A stretch of DNA of 64,000 bases from Janthinobacterium sp. 67 (GTDB lineage: Bacteria > Pseudomonadota > Gammaproteobacteria > Burkholderiales > Burkholderiaceae_D). The notes below the pieces were generated by a model, which saw only the letters and a list, made by a program, of their open reading frames with translations, was not told the DNA's origin and made no database searches. Position numbers and translations under genes: made by a program. Positions 9,763-19,217 of the stretch are shown one piece after another. The stretch lies in the NCBI RefSeq assembly GCF_002797895.1, contig NZ_PGES01000001.1:4588001-4652000 (forward strand), in the 5' to 3' direction. The first letter of the stretch is position 1; each line of letters opens with the position of its first letter.

Positions 9763-11712
9763 ATGTCCCGTTTCCCCTCCAGCGCCACCGCGCGCGCCGC
9801 TCCCTTGCATCAACTGCTGCTCTGGTTTACCACCTGTCTGCTGCTGGCGATGGCCGTCTTTGGCGCCAGTCATGCCCGTGCCGACGATGAATTCCTCGAT
9901 CCCGAGCTGGCCTTCAAGTTTTCCGCCCGCATGCAGGACCCGTCCACCATCGCCGTCACCTACGTGATCGCCGATGGCTACTATATGTACCACGAGCGCT
10001 TCAAGTTCGAGGCCGTGGGCGCCAGGCTGGGTACGCCCGTGTATCCAGCCGGCAAGGTCAAGTTCGACGAGACTTTCCAGAAGAACGTGGAAACCTTCCG
10101 CAAGACCCTCACCATCACGATACCCGTGGAAGCGGCCGGCGCGTTCACCCTGAAGGCGACGGGCCAGGGCTGCTCCGACAAGGGCCTGTGCTATGCGCCG
10201 CAGGACGCGACGGCGCAGCTGGTGGGCGGTGGCGGCGGCCAAAGCAAGGCGCCCGGCGCCGGCCTGCCGTCGAAATTCGCCTTGCCGGCAGCGCCCGCAG
10301 TCGACACGGCGGCCGTCAACGGTCCGCAGGCACAGGCGTCGCCCGGCGTGTCCGTGATGAGCATTCCCCAGGCCGACATCACCAGCACGCCCGAGCCGGT
10401 AGCGGCGGCCCCCGTGGCGGCCAGCGCCGCGCCCGCGCAAAGCGAAATGGGCAAGATCGAAGCGGCCCTGAAGGGCGGCAAGCTGCTCGTCATCGTGCCC
10501 CTGTTCATGCTGCTGGGCCTGGGCCTGGCATTTACGCCGTGCGTGCTGCCCATGGTGCCGATTTTGTCGTCGATCATCATCGGCGATGGCGCCAAGGTCA
10601 GCCGCTCGCGCGGCTTGCTGCTTTCGCTGACGTACGCGCTGGGCATGGCCATCGTGTATACGGTGCTGGGCGTGGCGGCCGGCCTGGCGGGCGAAGGCCT
10701 GGCGGCCCAGCTGCAAAACCCGTGGGTGCTCGGTTTCTTTGCCTTGCTGATGGCGGGCCTGGCCCTGTCGATGTTCGGTTTTTATGAGTTGCAAGTGCCG
10801 GCTTTCCTGCAAGGCAAGCTGACGTCCGTGTCGAACCAGCAAGCGTCGGGCCGCCTGGCGGGCGTGTTCGTCATGGGCGCCATTTCCGCCCTGATCGTGG
10901 GGCCATGCGTGGCCGCGCCGCTGGCCGGCGCCTTGCTGTACATCAGCCAGACGCGCGACGTCGTCATCGGCGGCAGCGCCCTGTTTGCGATGGCCGTGGG
11001 CATGAGCGTGCCTCTGCTGCTGGTGGGCGTGTCGGCCGGCACCTTGCTGCCCCGCGCCGGCGCGTGGATGGATGCCGTCAAGCGCTTCTTTGGCGTGCTG
11101 CAGCTGGGCGTGGCCTGGTGGCTGGTCTCGCCAGTGCTACCGGGCGCGGTGCAGATGCTGGGCTGGATGGTGCTGTTCGTCGGCTACGGCATGTATCTGC
11201 TGGTAGGCAAGAGCAGTGCGAAAAACGCCTGGGTCGCCAGGGCCTTCGGCCTCGTCTTCGCCGTGCTGGGCGTGCTGCAACTGGTCGGCGTGGCCAGCGG
11301 TGGCCGCGACCCGCTGGCGCCGCTGGCGCACCTGGGTGGTGGCCAAGTGCATGCGCAGCCGTTTACGCGGGTAAAAACCGTGGCGCAGCTCGATGCGGCG
11401 CTGGCCCAGTTGAACGGCAAGCCGGCCTTGCTGGACTTTTATGCGGACTGGTGCGTGTCCTGCATCGAGATGGAAAAACTGACCTTCGTCGACCCCGCCG
11501 TGCGCGAGAAGATGGGACAGGCCGTGCTGCTGCAGGTGGACGTGACGGCCAATGATGCGGACGACAAGGCCATGCTGAAACGTTTTCAGCTATTCGGCCC
11601 GCCGGGCATCATCATGTTCAACCCGCAAGGGCAGGAAATCGCCCAGTCGCGCGTGATCGGCTTCCAGAACGCGCAAACCTTCCTGACCTCGTTGCGCAAG
11701 CTCGACGAGTAG
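9763..11712 (+). CDS. dsbD: Thiol:disulfide interchange protein DsbD
   Basis: 649 aa. An N-terminal signal sequence ending near SHARA (about residue 40) is followed by the periplasmic alpha domain with Cys137/Cys143 (GCSDKGLC). The eight-TM beta domain has Cys260 (FTPCVLP) and Cys382 (GPCVAAP), and the C-terminal thioredoxin-like gamma domain has Cys564-Cys567 (WCVSC). All six redox cysteines are present. DsbD passes electrons from cytoplasmic thioredoxin to periplasmic DsbC and cytochrome-c maturation partners. It lies alone, with an extragenic palindrome after it. Confidence 0.96.
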   Translation: MSRFPSSATARAAPLHQLLLWFTTCLLLAMAVFGASHARADDEFLDPELAFKFSARMQDPSTIAVTYVIADGYYMYHERFKFEAVGARLGTPVYPAGKVKFDETFQKNVETFRKTLTITIPVEAAGAFTLKATGQGCSDKGLCYAPQDATAQLVGGGGGQSKAPGAGLPSKFALPAAPAVDTAAVNGPQAQASPGVSVMSIPQADITSTPEPVAAAPVAASAAPAQSEMGKIEAALKGGKLLVIVPLFMLLGLGLAFTPCVLPMVPILSSIIIGDGAKVSRSRGLLLSLTYALGMAIVYTVLGVAAGLAGEGLAAQLQNPWVLGFFALLMAGLALSMFGFYELQVPAFLQGKLTSVSNQQASGRLAGVFVMGAISALIVGPCVAAPLAGALLYISQTRDVVIGGSALFAMAVGMSVPLLLVGVSAGTLLPRAGAWMDAVKRFFGVLQLGVAWWLVSPVLPGAVQMLGWMVLFVGYGMYLLVGKSSAKNAWVARAFGLVFAVLGVLQLVGVASGGRDPLAPLAHLGGGQVHAQPFTRVKTVAQLDAALAQLNGKPALLDFYADWCVSCIEMEKLTFVDPAVREKMGQAVLLQVDVTANDADDKAMLKRFQLFGPPGIIMFNPQGQEIAQSRVIGFQNAQTFLTSLRKLDE

Positions 11713-11725
11713 GACGGTAGGCCGG

Positions 11726-11823
11726 GTAGGTCGGGTTAGCCCGCCAGGGCGTAAGCCGACACCACCGCACCCGTCAACAAGGTTGTCGGATTGCGCGGCG
11801 TTCCGCCGCCAATCCGACCTACG
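11726..11823. repeat. Dispersed extragenic palindromic repeat, copy A
   Basis: The repeat starts GTAGGTCGGGTTAG and ends CCAATCCGACCTACG, so the whole 98-bp element is an imperfect inverted repeat. It lies between the convergent genes dsbD and the Spy-like gene. It shares the core GTAGGTCGGNTTAG...CCGAC with the elements at 27623, 39181 and 44439, and is the most diverged copy. Confidence 0.75.
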
Positions 11824-11824
11824 C

Positions 11825-12328
11825 TCAGCCTGCTTTATGGTGGCCACCGCGATGGCCGCCATGCTTGCCGCCAGGCACGCTGTCGTCAAACACCTTCTTT
11901 TGCTCCGGCGTCAGCACGGCATAAAAAGTCTTCAGCGAGGCCAATCGGCTTTCCTGGTCGGCGATGCGTTCCTTCGACATGGCGATCCACTGTTCCATGC
12001 GTTCCGGCGCGGACAGCTTGGCCATCGCTTCATGCCTGGCTTTCCAGTCGCCCATCGGTTTTTTCGGTGCGTTGGCGGCCGTGAACGCGGCCCAGGCCGG
12101 TTCCTGGGCGGCCGTCAGCTTCAGCTTGTCGTGCAGGCGGGCCTGGTATTTGGCCATGCGTTCGGCAGGGTTGCCGCCGCGGTGGCCTTCATGTTGCATT
12201 CTGGCGCTGGCGGCAGGCGCGCTGGCGGCCGCTTCCTGGGCGTGGACGGTCAGCGATGCCGCACCCATGCCGAGTACGCTCATGGCGATGATCAAATTCT
12301 TGCGCAAGGTTGTCATTGAGGCGTTCAT
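11825..12328 (-). CDS. Spy/CpxP-like LTXXQ periplasmic protein
   Basis: 167 aa. The start is the ATG at 12328, preceded on its strand by AAGGAA. An N-terminal signal peptide (LIIAMSVLGMGAASLTVHAQ) is present. The mature part has the two family motifs LTAAQ and LTPEQ, and it ends in a His/Gly-rich tail (GGKHGGHRGGHHKAG) that could bind metal. Spy/CpxP proteins are stress-induced periplasmic chaperones or sensor inhibitors. It is divergent from the adjacent two-component system, which probably regulates it (inference). Confidence 0.85.
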   Translation of the reverse strand: MNASMTTLRKNLIIAMSVLGMGAASLTVHAQEAAASAPAASARMQHEGHRGGNPAERMAKYQARLHDKLKLTAAQEPAWAAFTAANAPKKPMGDWKARHEAMAKLSAPERMEQWIAMSKERIADQESRLASLKTFYAVLTPEQKKVFDDSVPGGKHGGHRGGHHKAG

Positions 12329-12424
12329 CTGGATTCCTTTGTAAAAGTGAGGGATGTACATGTTGCTGCACATGAAGCCATGTTGGACTCTCCATGTTTC
12401 CCCGAAGTGTCCGCTGCCAGACAG

Positions 12425-12473
12425 TTTGTATCGATATGTTTCTTCGCGTCTTCTATATACAAGACGATACAAA
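12425..12473. promoter_or_regulatory. Inverted repeat in divergent Spy-like/response-regulator promoter region
   Basis: TTTGTATCG (12425-12433) and CGATACAAA (12465-12473) are perfect complements, centred 40 bp apart. The left arm overlaps the smaller palindrome TATCGATA (12429-12436). The position between two divergent genes suggests operator half-sites, possibly for the neighbouring regulator. This is an inference. Confidence 0.4.
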
Positions 12474-12514
12474 TGCGCTGTGCAAGGCCTGGGGAAGTGG
12501 GGATAATTCGTACC

Positions 12515-13243
12515 ATGGAACCTACTTCTACAATTCTCATCGTCGACGACGACCGCGATATCCGCAGCTTGTTGGCGGATTACCTGGAAACGAACGCCTA
12601 CCGTACCCTGGGCGCGGCGGACGGCACGGCCATGTGGAAAATCCTCGATGAAACGCGGCCCGATCTGATCGTGCTCGACTTGAACCTGCCGGGCGACGAC
12701 GGCCTGACCCTGTGCCGCAAGCTGCGCGCGCAATCGACGGTGCCGGTGATCATGTTGACGGCGCGCAATGAGCCGCTGGACCGCATCCTGGGCCTGGAAA
12801 TGGGCGCCGACGATTATTTGCCGAAACCGTTCGAACCCCGTGAATTGCTGGCGCGCATACGCAGCGTGCTGCGCCGCAGCCATGCGATGCCGTCGAACGT
12901 GCCGTCGGACAAGGCGCAGCAGATCCGCTTTTCCGGCTGGACGCTGGACTTGACGGCACGCCATTTGCTCAATCCCAGCGGCCTCGTGATCATGCTGTCG
13001 GGCGCGGAATTCCGCCTGCTGCGCGTCTTCCTCGAGCACCCGAACCGCGTGCTCAACCGCGACCAGCTGCTGAACCTGACGCAGGGGCGCGACGCCGATC
13101 CGTTCGACCGCTCGATCGATATCCAGATCAGCCGCCTGCGGCAAAAGCTCGGTGAAGACGCGCGCTTGCCGCAAATCATCAAGACCGTGCGCAACGGCGG
13201 CTACGTGCTGGCCGGCCAGGTCAATGTGGAGCCGCACGCGTGA
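12515..13243 (+). CDS. OmpR-family response regulator
   Basis: 242 aa. The receiver domain covers about residues 1-125, with acidic DDD at 11-13, the phosphoacceptor Asp55 (LIVLDLNLPG) and Lys in LPKPFEP. A winged-helix DNA-binding domain follows (GAEFRLLRVFLEHPNRVLNRDQLL). The ATG at 12515 (MEPTSTILIVDDD) is chosen because the upstream open frame lacks domain similarity. The gene overlaps the histidine kinase by 4 nt (GTGA). A GATAAT lies only 8 nt upstream, too close for an ordinary leader. Confidence 0.95.
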   Translation: MEPTSTILIVDDDRDIRSLLADYLETNAYRTLGAADGTAMWKILDETRPDLIVLDLNLPGDDGLTLCRKLRAQSTVPVIMLTARNEPLDRILGLEMGADDYLPKPFEPRELLARIRSVLRRSHAMPSNVPSDKAQQIRFSGWTLDLTARHLLNPSGLVIMLSGAEFRLLRVFLEHPNRVLNRDQLLNLTQGRDADPFDRSIDIQISRLRQKLGEDARLPQIIKTVRNGGYVLAGQVNVEPHA

Positions 13244-14598
13244 AGGCCTTCCTGGGCTCGATGACGGGCCGGGTCTTCATGTTTTTGCTGATCGGCATCG
13301 TCGCTTCGGCCGCGCTGACGCAGTGGCTGGCCGTGGGTGAACGCCAGCGCGCGATCGAACAGTACCGCGACTACCACGCCGTCGAGCGGGCCGAGCAGCT
13401 GGTGATGGCGGCCGACGTGGTGCCGCTGGCCTCGCGCGCCGCCTACCTGAAAGTGGCCAACAAGGGCAGCGTGCGCCTGGAATTGCGTCCCGACGTCGAA
13501 CATGTTCCGGGCAAGCCGACGGAGTTTTCCACCGCCCTGCAAGCGAAACTGGGCGAAGGCTTCAAGGTCAGTGCGCTGGCCGAACGTCCGGCCGCCTGCA
13601 TCGAGCCGCGCAAGTCACCGGGCATGTTTTCCGCCAAGCCATGGGGTGGCACTTGCGAAAACCTCGATGTGCGCATGCAGGACGGTCACGTGCTGCGCCT
13701 GATGGTCTTGCCGCCGCGCCAGCAGCCGCCGTTCAACGAACATAACGACTGGATGACCCTGCTGCCTTTCCTGATCAGCATCGCCATCCTCGCCTATCTG
13801 GTCACGCGCATGACCATGCGCCCGCTCAAGCAGCTGGCGCAGGCGGCGAAAGACCTGGGCAACGACATCAACCATCCGCCGCTGACCTTGTCGGGCGCCA
13901 GCGAAATCCGCCAGGCCAGCGCCGCCTTCAACGCCATGCAGGCGCGCATCCGCCAGCACATTTCCCAGCGTACACAAATGCTGGCCGCTATCACGCACGA
14001 CTTGCAGACGCCGCTGACGCGTTTGCGCCTGCGCCTGGAAAAGGTGGCCGATACGGAATTGTATGACCGCCTGGTGGGCGATTTGTCGGCCATGCAAAGC
14101 ATGGTCAAGGAAGGGCTGGACCTGGCCCGCTCGATGGACAGCACGGAAGCGATGCAGGCGCTCGACCTCGATTCCCTGCTCGACAGTGTCTGTTCCGACG
14201 CAGCTGATGCCGGCCAGAAAGTGACCCTCAGTGGACAGGCGGGCATGGCCTTGATGGCGCGTCCGATCGCCATGCGGCGCTGCCTGGTGAACCTGATCGA
14301 CAATGCCGTCAAATATGGCCAGTATGCGCAGGTGAATGTCGAGCGCATCGCCGGCGCGGCACGCATCCGTATCCGCGACGGCGGCCCCGGTATTGCGCCC
14401 GATCAGCTGGCCAAGGTGTTCGAACCGTTTTACCGCATCGAGACCTCGCGTTCGCGCGAATCGGGCGGCACGGGCCTGGGCCTGACCATCGCACGCAACA
14501 TCGCCGAGCAGCATGGCGCCACGGTCTTGCTGGCCAATCACGTCGACGGTGGACTGGAAGTCACCCTCATCGTGCCAGAGTATTACGCAGGAAAGTAA
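13240..14598 (+). CDS. Sensor histidine kinase (HAMP, HisKA, HATPase)
   Basis: 452 aa with a GTG start overlapping the regulator stop. TM1 is near residues 7-30 and is followed by a periplasmic region of about 150 aa. TM2 (LLPFLISIAILAYLVTR) leads into a HAMP segment, then an H-box with His253 (ITHDLQTPLTRLRLRL) and an ATPase domain with NLIDNAVKYG, DGGPGI and GGTGLGLTIA. It phosphorylates the upstream OmpR-type partner. The signal is unknown. The adjacent Spy-like gene and RND pump suggest envelope or drug stress (inference). Confidence 0.93.
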   Translation: MKAFLGSMTGRVFMFLLIGIVASAALTQWLAVGERQRAIEQYRDYHAVERAEQLVMAADVVPLASRAAYLKVANKGSVRLELRPDVEHVPGKPTEFSTALQAKLGEGFKVSALAERPAACIEPRKSPGMFSAKPWGGTCENLDVRMQDGHVLRLMVLPPRQQPPFNEHNDWMTLLPFLISIAILAYLVTRMTMRPLKQLAQAAKDLGNDINHPPLTLSGASEIRQASAAFNAMQARIRQHISQRTQMLAAITHDLQTPLTRLRLRLEKVADTELYDRLVGDLSAMQSMVKEGLDLARSMDSTEAMQALDLDSLLDSVCSDAADAGQKVTLSGQAGMALMARPIAMRRCLVNLIDNAVKYGQYAQVNVERIAGAARIRIRDGGPGIAPDQLAKVFEPFYRIETSRSRESGGTGLGLTIARNIAEQHGATVLLANHVDGGLEVTLIVPEYYAGK

Positions 14599-14685
14599 GC
14601 ATTTCCATGCGACAATATTGCGCGTTAAGCCCTCTGGTAACCACTTTCAACCTGCAGCCTTGCGCTGCGACAGCGTGACAGAATA

Positions 14686-15852
14686 ATGAAAAAGACTAGC
14701 CTGGCAATCCTGGTGGGTGCGGCCCTGTGTATCGGTGGCGGCATCTGGTATTTCAATCATCAGCCGGGTGACGCGGCCAAAGGCAAGGGCGGCAAGAATG
14801 GGGCGCAGGCGCCGACGACTGTCAGCGTGGTGGCGCCCGTGCGCCAGGATGTGCCGATGGTGCTGCAAGCCAATGGTAGCGTGATGCCGATCAGCAGCGT
14901 CGACTTGCACCCGCAGACGACGAGCACGATTACCAAGGTACACATCCGCGAAGGCCAGTTCGTCAAGCAAGGCGAGCTGATGTTCACGCTGGACGCGCGC
15001 AGCGAACACGCGAATGTCGACAAGGCGCAGGCGCAGGTCTTGCGCGACCGCGCTTCGGTGGCTGACCTCGAGCGCCAGCTCAAGCGCAGCCAGGATTTGC
15101 TGAGCAAGAATTTTATTGCCCAGGGTGCCGTCGACACCCTGCAAAGCCAGCTCGACGCGGCACGCGCCTTGCTGGCTGCCGACCAGGCCGCCTTGCGCGC
15201 CGCCCAGGTCGACTCCAGCTACACCGTCCTGCGCGCCCCACAGGGGGGGCGGGTGGGCGCCATCAATGTGTACGCGGGCAGCCTGGTGCAGCCGGCCACG
15301 TCGCTGACCAGCATCACCCAGCTCGACCCGATCGACGTGTCCTTCACCTTGCCGGAAAGCAGCCTGTCGGGCTTGCTGGCGGCGCAAAAGGCGGGCGAAG
15401 TGGCGGTCAAGGCGCTGCTGTCGGACGCGGGCGGCAAGCAGATGGAGGGCAAACTCAGCTTCATCGACAATGCCGTCGATCCCGCCACGGGCGTGATCAA
15501 GGTCAAGGCGCGTTTCAACAATGGCGCAACCGATTTGTGGCCCGGCCAGTATGTGAATACGCAGCTGACGGTGCGCACGCTCAAGGATGCGCTCGTCATT
15601 CCGCAAAACGCCATCATCACCAATACCACGGGCGTCTTCGTGTATTCGATGGAGCCTGATAACACGGCCAAGGTGCGCAAGATTGCCCGCGTGTATGCGT
15701 TCGGTCCGAATGCCGTCGTGACCGGCTTGAATGGCGATGAACAAGTCATCGTCGATGGCAAGCAGAACCTGCGTCCGGGCGGCAAGGTGCGCCTGGCGGA
15801 AAAACACAAGGCTGCCGATGGCGCCGCCGCACCGCAGGGCAAGCCAGCATGA
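14686..15852 (+). CDS. RND efflux periplasmic adaptor (MdtA/AcrA-like)
   Basis: 388 aa membrane-fusion protein. An N-terminal membrane anchor or uncleaved signal (LAILVGAALCIGGGIWYF) lacks a lipobox. A lipoyl/hairpin region follows (VQAR-type INVYAGSLVQPATSLTSITQLDPIDVSFTL), then a beta-barrel segment and a C-terminal Gly/Lys/Ala tail. It links the inner-membrane pump to an outer-membrane channel. ATGA overlaps with the pump gene. The two-component genes end 87 nt upstream on the same strand. Confidence 0.93.
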   Translation: MKKTSLAILVGAALCIGGGIWYFNHQPGDAAKGKGGKNGAQAPTTVSVVAPVRQDVPMVLQANGSVMPISSVDLHPQTTSTITKVHIREGQFVKQGELMFTLDARSEHANVDKAQAQVLRDRASVADLERQLKRSQDLLSKNFIAQGAVDTLQSQLDAARALLAADQAALRAAQVDSSYTVLRAPQGGRVGAINVYAGSLVQPATSLTSITQLDPIDVSFTLPESSLSGLLAAQKAGEVAVKALLSDAGGKQMEGKLSFIDNAVDPATGVIKVKARFNNGATDLWPGQYVNTQLTVRTLKDALVIPQNAIITNTTGVFVYSMEPDNTAKVRKIARVYAFGPNAVVTGLNGDEQVIVDGKQNLRPGGKVRLAEKHKAADGAAAPQGKPA

Positions 15853-18800
15853 ACCTGTCCGAACTGAGCATCCGCCGCCCCGTCATGGTGGTGCTGCTGT
15901 CCCTCTCCATCATCCTCGCCGGCGTGCTGGCGTATGGCCACATTCCCGTGGCCGCCTTGCCAAGCTACAACACGCCCGTCATCAACGTCAGCGCCGACCT
16001 GGCCGGCGCCAGCCCCGATACCATGGCGTCGTCCGTTGCCTTGCCGCTGGAAAAGCAATTTTCCACCATCGCCGGCCTGAGCCTGATCACGTCCACGAGT
16101 ACCCTGGGCAATACCTCGCTGACCCTGGAGTTTGACGCCAGCATCAATGTCAACGAGGCCGCCGTCGACGTGCAGGCGGCCCTGCTGCGCGCGCAGCGCC
16201 AGTTGCCGACGGAAATGACGGACTTGCCTTCCTACCGCAAGGTCAATCCGGCCGACGCGCCCGTGCTGTTCATCCAGATGACGTCGCCATCGCTGAACTT
16301 GTCGGACCTGAACGATTATGCGGAAAACCTGATCGCGCCCAGCCTGTCGACCTTGCCTGGCGTGGCCCAGGTCAGCGTGAATGGCCAGAAACGCTTTGCC
16401 GTGCGCGTGCGCGCCCGTGCCGACCTGATGAACGCGCGCAACCTGACGATGGACGAGCTGGCCACGGCGCTGCGCGCTTCGAACACGAATTCGCCGCTGG
16501 GCATCCTCGACGGACCCAGCCAGACCCTGACCATCCAGGGCAACCCGCAAATGATGAAGGCGGCCGATTTTGCCGAACTCATCGTCGCCACGCGCAATGG
16601 CCAGCCCGTGCGGCTGAAGGAAGTGGCCGAAGTGGAAGACAGTTTCCAGTCGACCAAGACGGCCGGCAGTTTCAATGGCGAGCGCTCGATCACCTTGCTG
16701 GTGCAGCGCCAGCCGGATGCGAACACGGTGCAGGTGGTCGATGCCGTGCGCAAACTCTTGCCCGGTTTCAAGGCGCAACTGCCTGCCTCCATCCAGATCA
16801 GCCTGGTCAACGACCGGTCCGTCTCGATCCGCGAAGCCATCCACGACGTCAACCTGACCCTGGCCCTGACGGTGATCCTCGTGGTGCTGGTGATCTTCCT
16901 CTTCCTGCACCGCGCGGCGGCCACCTTCATTCCGGCCGTCACCATGCCGATCTCGCTGCTGGGCGCGCTGGCCCTGCTGTACTGGCTCGGCTACAGCCTC
17001 GACAACGTTTCCCTGCTGGGCATTACGCTGGCCGTGGGCCTGGTGGTCGACGATGCCATCGTGGTGCTGGAAAACATCGTGCGCCATATCGAGATGGGCA
17101 AGAAACCGATCCAGGCGGCCCTCGTGGGCGCCAAGGAGATGGGTTTCACCATCATCTCGATTTCCGTCTCGCTGGTGGCCGTGTTCATCCCCATCTTCTT
17201 CATGCCGGGCGTGATCGGTTTGCTTTTCCACGAGTTTGCCGTCGTCGTCTCGCTGTCCATCCTCGTGTCGGCCATCGTGTCGCTGACCCTGGTACCGATG
17301 CTGGCCAGCCGCTTCCTGCCGGCCGACTCGCGCGAGCACAATGACAACGACCCCACGCATGGCGAAAAGTCCTTCATCGGCCGCCACTTCGAAGCGGGTT
17401 TCACGAAATTGCGCAACGGTTACGTGCATCTGCTCGACAAGGCCCTGGCGCACCGCAACGTGGTGCTGTTCATTGCCGTGTGCACTTTTGCGCTGACGGT
17501 GCTGCTGTACGCGACCATTCCGAAAGGTTTCTTTCCCGAGGAAGACCTGGGCCAGATCCAGGTGAATACGGAAGCGTCGGAAGATATCTCTTCAGCCGCA
17601 CTGCAGGACTTGCAAGGCCGCGTGGCGGCCGTGCTCAAGGCGGACCCCAGCGTGCAGGATGTGACGTCGTTCGTCGGCGGCGGCAACACGGGCCGCATGT
17701 TCATGGTCTTGAAACCGCGCAGCGAACGGCCGAAAATGCCCGTGGTCCTGGAAAACCTGCGCCGCGCGACGAGCGCCGTGCCGGGCATGGCCGTCTATTT
17801 CCGTCCCGTGCAAAACTTGCAGTTGGGCGGGCGCCAGAGCAAGAGCCGCTACCAGTACACCCTGCAAAGCGTCAGTCCCGACGCCTTGAATGACTGGGCG
17901 GAAAAGTTTATTGCGGGCATGCGCGCCGATCCCGCCTTCCGCGACGTCACCAGCGATTCGCAGATCAAGGGCTTGCAGGCTTCCCTGCGGATCGACCGCG
18001 ACAAGGCCAACCTGCTGGGCGTGCAAATGTCCGATATCCGCACGGCCCTGTACAGCGCCTTTGGCGAGCGGCAAGTGTCGACCATCTATTCGTCGGCCGC
18101 CAGCTATTACGTGATCCTGGAAGCGGCCACGGCGGACCGCCAGTATGACGATGCGCTCACGCGCGTGTCCGTGCGCAGCAAGTCGGGCGAGCTGGTCAAG
18201 CTGTCGAGCATCGCCTACGTGGAACGCACGATAGGCCCCACCTCCGTCAATCACCAGGGGCAGTTGCAAGCCGTCACGATCGCCTTCAACCTGGCGCCGG
18301 ACGTTCCGCTGGGCGTGGCCACGGGCAAGATCGACGTGATGGGCAAGGACATGAGCTTGCCGGCGTCCATCATCACGCGCTATGGCGGCGATGCGGCCGT
18401 GTTCCAGGATTCGCAATCGAGCCAGATCATCCTCATCATCGCCGCGCTGGCCGTGATCTATGTGCTGCTCGGCGTGCTGTACGAAAGCTACATCCATCCG
18501 CTGACCATCCTGGCCGGCTTGCCGTCGGCGGCCGTGGGCGCGCTGTTGACCTTGCGCCTGTTCGGCATGGATCTGACCATGATCGCCATCATCGGTATCC
18601 TGATGTTGATCGGCATCGTCAAGAAAAACGCCATCATGATGATCGACTTTGCCCTGCATGCGCAGCGCAATGAAGGCATGAGCCCGCCCGAAGCCATCCG
18701 CCAGGCGTGCATCCTGCGTTTCCGCCCCATCATGATGACGTCGGCGGCGGCCCTGATGGGGGCCTTGCCCATCGCCCTGGGCCTCGGTGCGGGCGCCGAG

Positions 18801-18959
18801 CTGCGCCAGCCGCTGGGCCTGGCCGTGGTCGGCGGATTGCTGTTTTCGCAAGTAATTACCCTGTTCATCACCCCAGTCATCTATCTGTTCCTGGACAAGT
18901 ACAGCGGCACGGGACCTGTGACGGACGAGCAACTGGTGGCGCTCGACAACAAGGCTTGA
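15849..18959 (+). CDS. RND efflux transporter permease (HAE1, MdtB/MdtC-like)
   Basis: 1036 aa, standard AcrB-superfamily length. N-terminal MNLSELSIRRPVMVVLLS, two large periplasmic loops and twelve predicted TMs. The proton-relay acidic pair Asp401-Asp402 lies in TM4 (GLVVDDAIVVLENIVRH), and the TM11-12 region has GIVKKNAIMMIDFAL. It probably exports drugs or other toxic compounds using the proton gradient. No outer-membrane TolC-type gene follows, so it must share a channel encoded elsewhere. The substrate cannot be read from sequence. Confidence 0.93.
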   Translation: MNLSELSIRRPVMVVLLSLSIILAGVLAYGHIPVAALPSYNTPVINVSADLAGASPDTMASSVALPLEKQFSTIAGLSLITSTSTLGNTSLTLEFDASINVNEAAVDVQAALLRAQRQLPTEMTDLPSYRKVNPADAPVLFIQMTSPSLNLSDLNDYAENLIAPSLSTLPGVAQVSVNGQKRFAVRVRARADLMNARNLTMDELATALRASNTNSPLGILDGPSQTLTIQGNPQMMKAADFAELIVATRNGQPVRLKEVAEVEDSFQSTKTAGSFNGERSITLLVQRQPDANTVQVVDAVRKLLPGFKAQLPASIQISLVNDRSVSIREAIHDVNLTLALTVILVVLVIFLFLHRAAATFIPAVTMPISLLGALALLYWLGYSLDNVSLLGITLAVGLVVDDAIVVLENIVRHIEMGKKPIQAALVGAKEMGFTIISISVSLVAVFIPIFFMPGVIGLLFHEFAVVVSLSILVSAIVSLTLVPMLASRFLPADSREHNDNDPTHGEKSFIGRHFEAGFTKLRNGYVHLLDKALAHRNVVLFIAVCTFALTVLLYATIPKGFFPEEDLGQIQVNTEASEDISSAALQDLQGRVAAVLKADPSVQDVTSFVGGGNTGRMFMVLKPRSERPKMPVVLENLRRATSAVPGMAVYFRPVQNLQLGGRQSKSRYQYTLQSVSPDALNDWAEKFIAGMRADPAFRDVTSDSQIKGLQASLRIDRDKANLLGVQMSDIRTALYSAFGERQVSTIYSSAASYYVILEAATADRQYDDALTRVSVRSKSGELVKLSSIAYVERTIGPTSVNHQGQLQAVTIAFNLAPDVPLGVATGKIDVMGKDMSLPASIITRYGGDAAVFQDSQSSQIILIIAALAVIYVLLGVLYESYIHPLTILAGLPSAAVGALLTLRLFGMDLTMIAIIGILMLIGIVKKNAIMMIDFALHAQRNEGMSPPEAIRQACILRFRPIMMTSAAALMGALPIALGLGAGAELRQPLGLAVVGGLLFSQVITLFITPVIYLFLDKYSGTGPVTDEQLVALDNKA

Positions 18960-18984
18960 GCGCTTGCGTGAGCTGTGCCCCGTG

Positions 18985-19024
18985 ACCGGCGCCCCTTTCC
19001 TGAGTGAATGGGGCGCCGGTTTTG
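18985..19024 (+). terminator. Terminator after RND pump operon
   Basis: ACCGGCGCCCC (18985-18995) pairs perfectly with GGGGCGCCGGT (19010-19020) around a 14-nt loop, followed by TTTGT. The rest of the gap to 19217 shows no further clear structure. Confidence 0.75.
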
Positions 19025-19217
19025 TATGGGCAGTGATACATACGGTAACAACCGTCAAGGGACGGCTCGGGTACTCTGGTCAGCGCTGCAAGGAATGCCG
19101 CTATCCTGTACGCTTCGGGTTGGAAATGCCGAGGAAGTGTTCCCAAAAGCAAGGGACTCTGGCACTATGGCTGCCCTGTAATGTTATTTCTTCGCTACAC
19201 AGAAAGCACGATTCATT

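Noticed and set aside
12335..12360. CpxR-box-like GTAAA near the Spy-like gene
   Set aside because: Only one half-site is good; the second is not GTAAA, so a CpxR box is not supported.
12329..13237. Upstream extension of the Spy-like frame through the response-regulator gene
   Set aside because: It is antisense to the regulator. A signal peptide and ribosome-binding site place the start at 12328.
15219..17453. 744-codon minus-strand frame opposite the RND genes
   Set aside because: Low-complexity His/Arg/Gln/Asp translation with no domain; it is a mirror of the RND coding frame.
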